In this document: positions 12,994 to 14,192 of the stretch, in pieces | Position numbering within the stretch: the stretch's first letter is position 1 | Layout of the letters: each line of letters begins with the position of its first letter | Source of the DNA: Thiomonas sp. | GTDB lineage: Bacteria; Pseudomonadota; Gammaproteobacteria; Burkholderiales; Burkholderiaceae | Assembly: GCA_027443745.1 (NCBI GenBank) | Contig: DAIAZB010000470.1 | Coordinates: 1 to 14,192, forward strand | DNA: 14,192 nucleotides | Reading direction: 5' to 3' | Made by a program: the position numbers and the translations under genes | The notes under the pieces: model-generated | What the model was told of the DNA's origin: nothing | Database searches by the model: none | What the model saw: the letters and a program-made list of their open reading frames with translations, nothing else

Positions 12994-13611
12994 ATGAGCA
13001 AGCTGATCACTCGAGCTGAGTATGCACGGTTGCGTGGTGTGAGCCGTGTAGCGGTGGGCAAAGCCGTCAAGACGGGCCGGATTGACTTGGTCGATGGCCT
13101 GATTGATCCGATCGCTGCCGATGCGCAATGGGAACGCAACACACGCAAATCCGTCGGGCGCGGGGGGCGCCCGGCGATGGACAAGTTGATCGAGATTTGG
13201 AAGAACGCGCCGGCGGCCGACAGGAGCGTCGAGTACCCGCCGCCTGGTGCTCAAGTTGCTGGAGACTCGCAACCTCAAACAAGCCACGACTACGAAGCCT
13301 CACGCGCCAAACGTGAGCACCATGAGGCGTGGCTCTCAATGATGCGTGCCCAGGAGCGCGCCAGACAGCTTGTGGAGTCCTCGCAAGTACTCGAGGCCGT
13401 CGGCCACATCACCAGCCTGCTGTGCGAAGGCCTGGACAGCCTGCCGGGCATCCTCGCAGCGCGGATCAATCCAAGTATGCCGTCAGCTCAGCTGCACCAG
13501 GTTCTTGAAGCCGGCATACTTGAGGCGCGCTTGGGGTACATCGATGCCATCGAAAAGCTTGGCAGCATCAAAAGGACCAGTCCGCCAGTGACCGCAGCAT
13601 TGACCAACTGA
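12994..13611 (+). CDS. Terminase small subunit (Nu1-like)
   Basis: A 205-aa protein starting at ATG 12994 after an AT-rich leader with no clear Shine-Dalgarno. Residues 1-45 form a MerR/AlpA-like winged HTH typical of Nu1-type small terminases (LITRAEYARLRGVSRVAVGKAVKTGRI). After a basic linker, residues about 97-160 carry the conserved helical signature: SHDYEASRAKREHHEAWL, then QERARQLVESSQVLEAVG, LLCEGLDSLPGILAARI. Small terminases bind the packaging site and direct the large subunit's ATPase/nuclease. The large subunit, normally next, is absent; a damaged copy of part of this gene follows instead. The gene lies close to the tRNA end of the element, an unusual place for terS. Confidence 0.82.
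   Translation: MSKLITRAEYARLRGVSRVAVGKAVKTGRIDLVDGLIDPIAADAQWERNTRKSVGRGGRPAMDKLIEIWKNAPAADRSVEYPPPGAQVAGDSQPQTSHDYEASRAKREHHEAWLSMMRAQERARQLVESSQVLEAVGHITSLLCEGLDSLPGILAARINPSMPSAQLHQVLEAGILEARLGYIDAIEKLGSIKRTSPPVTAALTN
13337..13452 (+). repeat. 116-bp direct repeat, copy 1 (inside terminase gene)
   Basis: This segment encodes MMRAQERARQLVESSQVLEA and the following helix up to LPGI of the small terminase. It recurs 295 bp downstream with one difference (C at 13416, T at 13711). Sequences on either side of the two copies are unrelated. Confidence 0.95.
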
Positions 13612-13631
13612 GTCCAGAACGGCAGACGTCA

Positions 13632-13747
13632 CAATGATGCGTGCCCAGGAGCGCGCCAGACAGCTTGTGGAGTCCTCGCAAGTACTCGAGGCCGTCGGCC
13701 ACATCACCAGTCTGCTGTGCGAAGGCCTGGACAGCCTGCCGGGCATC
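13632..13747 (+). repeat. 116-bp direct repeat, copy 2
   Basis: A second copy of the terminase segment, 115 of 116 bases identical. It starts 20 bases after the terminase stop and is followed by unrelated sequence beginning AATTCTTTGGC. The sharp borders indicate a recombination or insertion event rather than drift. Confidence 0.95.
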
Positions 13748-13834
13748 AATTCTTTGGCTTCAACCTCGATTCAGGCTTCACCTGGGCGTGATCCCCTTCT
13801 CTCGAGCTCACGCCTGAGGCGTTTGTGGGTTTGA
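13634..13834 (+). pseudogene. Terminase small subunit fragment with a foreign tail
   Basis: The frame of repeat copy 2 reads MMRAQERARQLVESSQVLEA through LPGI, as in the terminase, then continues NSLASTSIQASPGRDP and ends RLRRLWV. It lacks the DNA-binding N-terminus and the normal C-terminus. It has an ATG but no ribosome site, so expression is unlikely. It is best read as a duplicated gene fragment. Confidence 0.7.
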
Positions 13835-13927
13835 ATGGTCCCACCGCCAGCGCGTTCTCGTATTTCCATTGATACGGCGAAGCGCCAGACTATTGGCAAC
13901 AAATCGGCAACAAATGCCCCGAAGTGA
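13835..13927 (+). pseudogene. Possible integrase C-terminal remnant next to the tRNA
   Basis: A 30-codon frame reads ARSRISIDTAKRQTIGNKSA and ends TNAPK. It ends 43 bases before the tRNA 3' end, where a tyrosine-recombinase gene would end in an element integrated here. The basic, low-complexity ending resembles the extreme C-termini of some phage integrases. It contains a tandem 11-bp repeat (13894-13904 TGGCAACAAAT and 13905-13915 CGGCAACAAAT). No catalytic integrase residues are present. The stretch 13748-13834 holds only short unrecognised frames, such as one with ELTPEAFVGLNGPTASAF, and 13928-13970 shows nothing else. Confidence 0.3.
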
Positions 13928-13970
13928 GTAGAGCATCGCATGTCGATTCTACGTAAGTCGTTGTTTTAAT

Positions 13971-14047
<77 letters not shown>

Positions 14048-14192
14048 AACCAGCCATTCTAGGGTACCGGGGAGTGAGGGCGGCGGCGGCAAATCGGCGT
14101 CATGCCTTGCAACACGGGGTCGATGCAGCGGGAACTAAGATGTCGGCGTTTGTTTGACACGGTGCCACTGCCTCTCGGCCTGTTGTTTCCAT
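14048..14192. other. Probable host chromosome beyond the tRNA
   Basis: No convincing gene was seen in these 145 bases upstream of the tRNA-Pro gene. The tRNA promoter should lie here, read on the minus strand. A TTGACA at 14155-14160 on the plus strand could be a -35 element for a gene beyond the window. Confidence 0.4.

Noticed and set aside
13337..13747. Insertion sequence or transposon ends
   Set aside because: The direct copies contain only terminase coding sequence; no transposase, terminal inverted repeats or target duplication were found.

Overview
This window reads as one end of a decayed or heavily rearranged prophage-like integrative element in a GC-rich proteobacterium, most likely a betaproteobacterium of the Burkholderiales. 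That placement rests on codon and base composition, the style of the phage genes and the tRNA-Pro sequence, and was not confirmed by a search. The element seems to end at a complete tRNA-Pro(TGG) gene on the minus strand (13971-14047), whose 3' end faces the phage genes. This is the usual arrangement for integration into a tRNA 3' end. Bases 14048-14192 are probably host chromosome.

Region by region: (1) 1-575 holds the 3' part of a HicB-type antitoxin and a tightly coupled small addiction-module-antidote-like regulator. (2) 576-1018 has no gene but carries nine short GTCTTC/GAAGAC repeats, arranged as a left cluster in one orientation and a right cluster in the other, with strict 9-bp and 11-bp phasing. 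It is a candidate origin or operator. (3) 1019-5564 is a compact control and replication block: an unrecognised DNA-binding-like protein, an AlpA-type regulator, a winged-helix protein and a 975-aa TOPRIM/DUF927 primase-helicase-like protein. The last two genes overlap as ATGA. (4) 5583-6204 holds a possible RuvC-fold protein and a small overlapping frame. (5) 6208-10197 holds virion genes: a gpD-like head decoration protein, an Ala-rich coiled-coil protein, a scaffold-domain-like protein, a strong terminator, a tail assembly chaperone and a tape measure protein with a built-in lytic transglycosylase domain. (6) At 10197 the next tail gene starts but breaks off after 40 codons.

(7) 10388-11582 is a different module resembling the P1 immI (c4/icd/ant) or ash loci: a TTGACA promoter, a c4-like antisense RNA with its own terminator, a 13-nt stretch complementary to the downstream leader, a 50-aa Icd/Ash-like protein with a perfect Shine-Dalgarno, and an overlapping 260-aa protein of unknown function. 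(8) 11719-12126 is an unknown minus-strand gene. (9) 12303-13611 encodes a minor tail protein Z-like protein and a terminase small subunit. (10) 13632-13747 repeats 116 bp of the terminase gene, and 13835-13927 may be the last codons of a vanished integrase.

Replication and regulation genes look intact. In contrast the virion set is incomplete and out of order: no major capsid, portal, large terminase, tail tube, baseplate or intact integrase was seen. Either large deletions have shuffled a prophage, or this is an element keeping a selected set of virion parts. The two most distinctive features are the phased repeat array at 588-944 and the c4-like antisense locus at 10388-10807.
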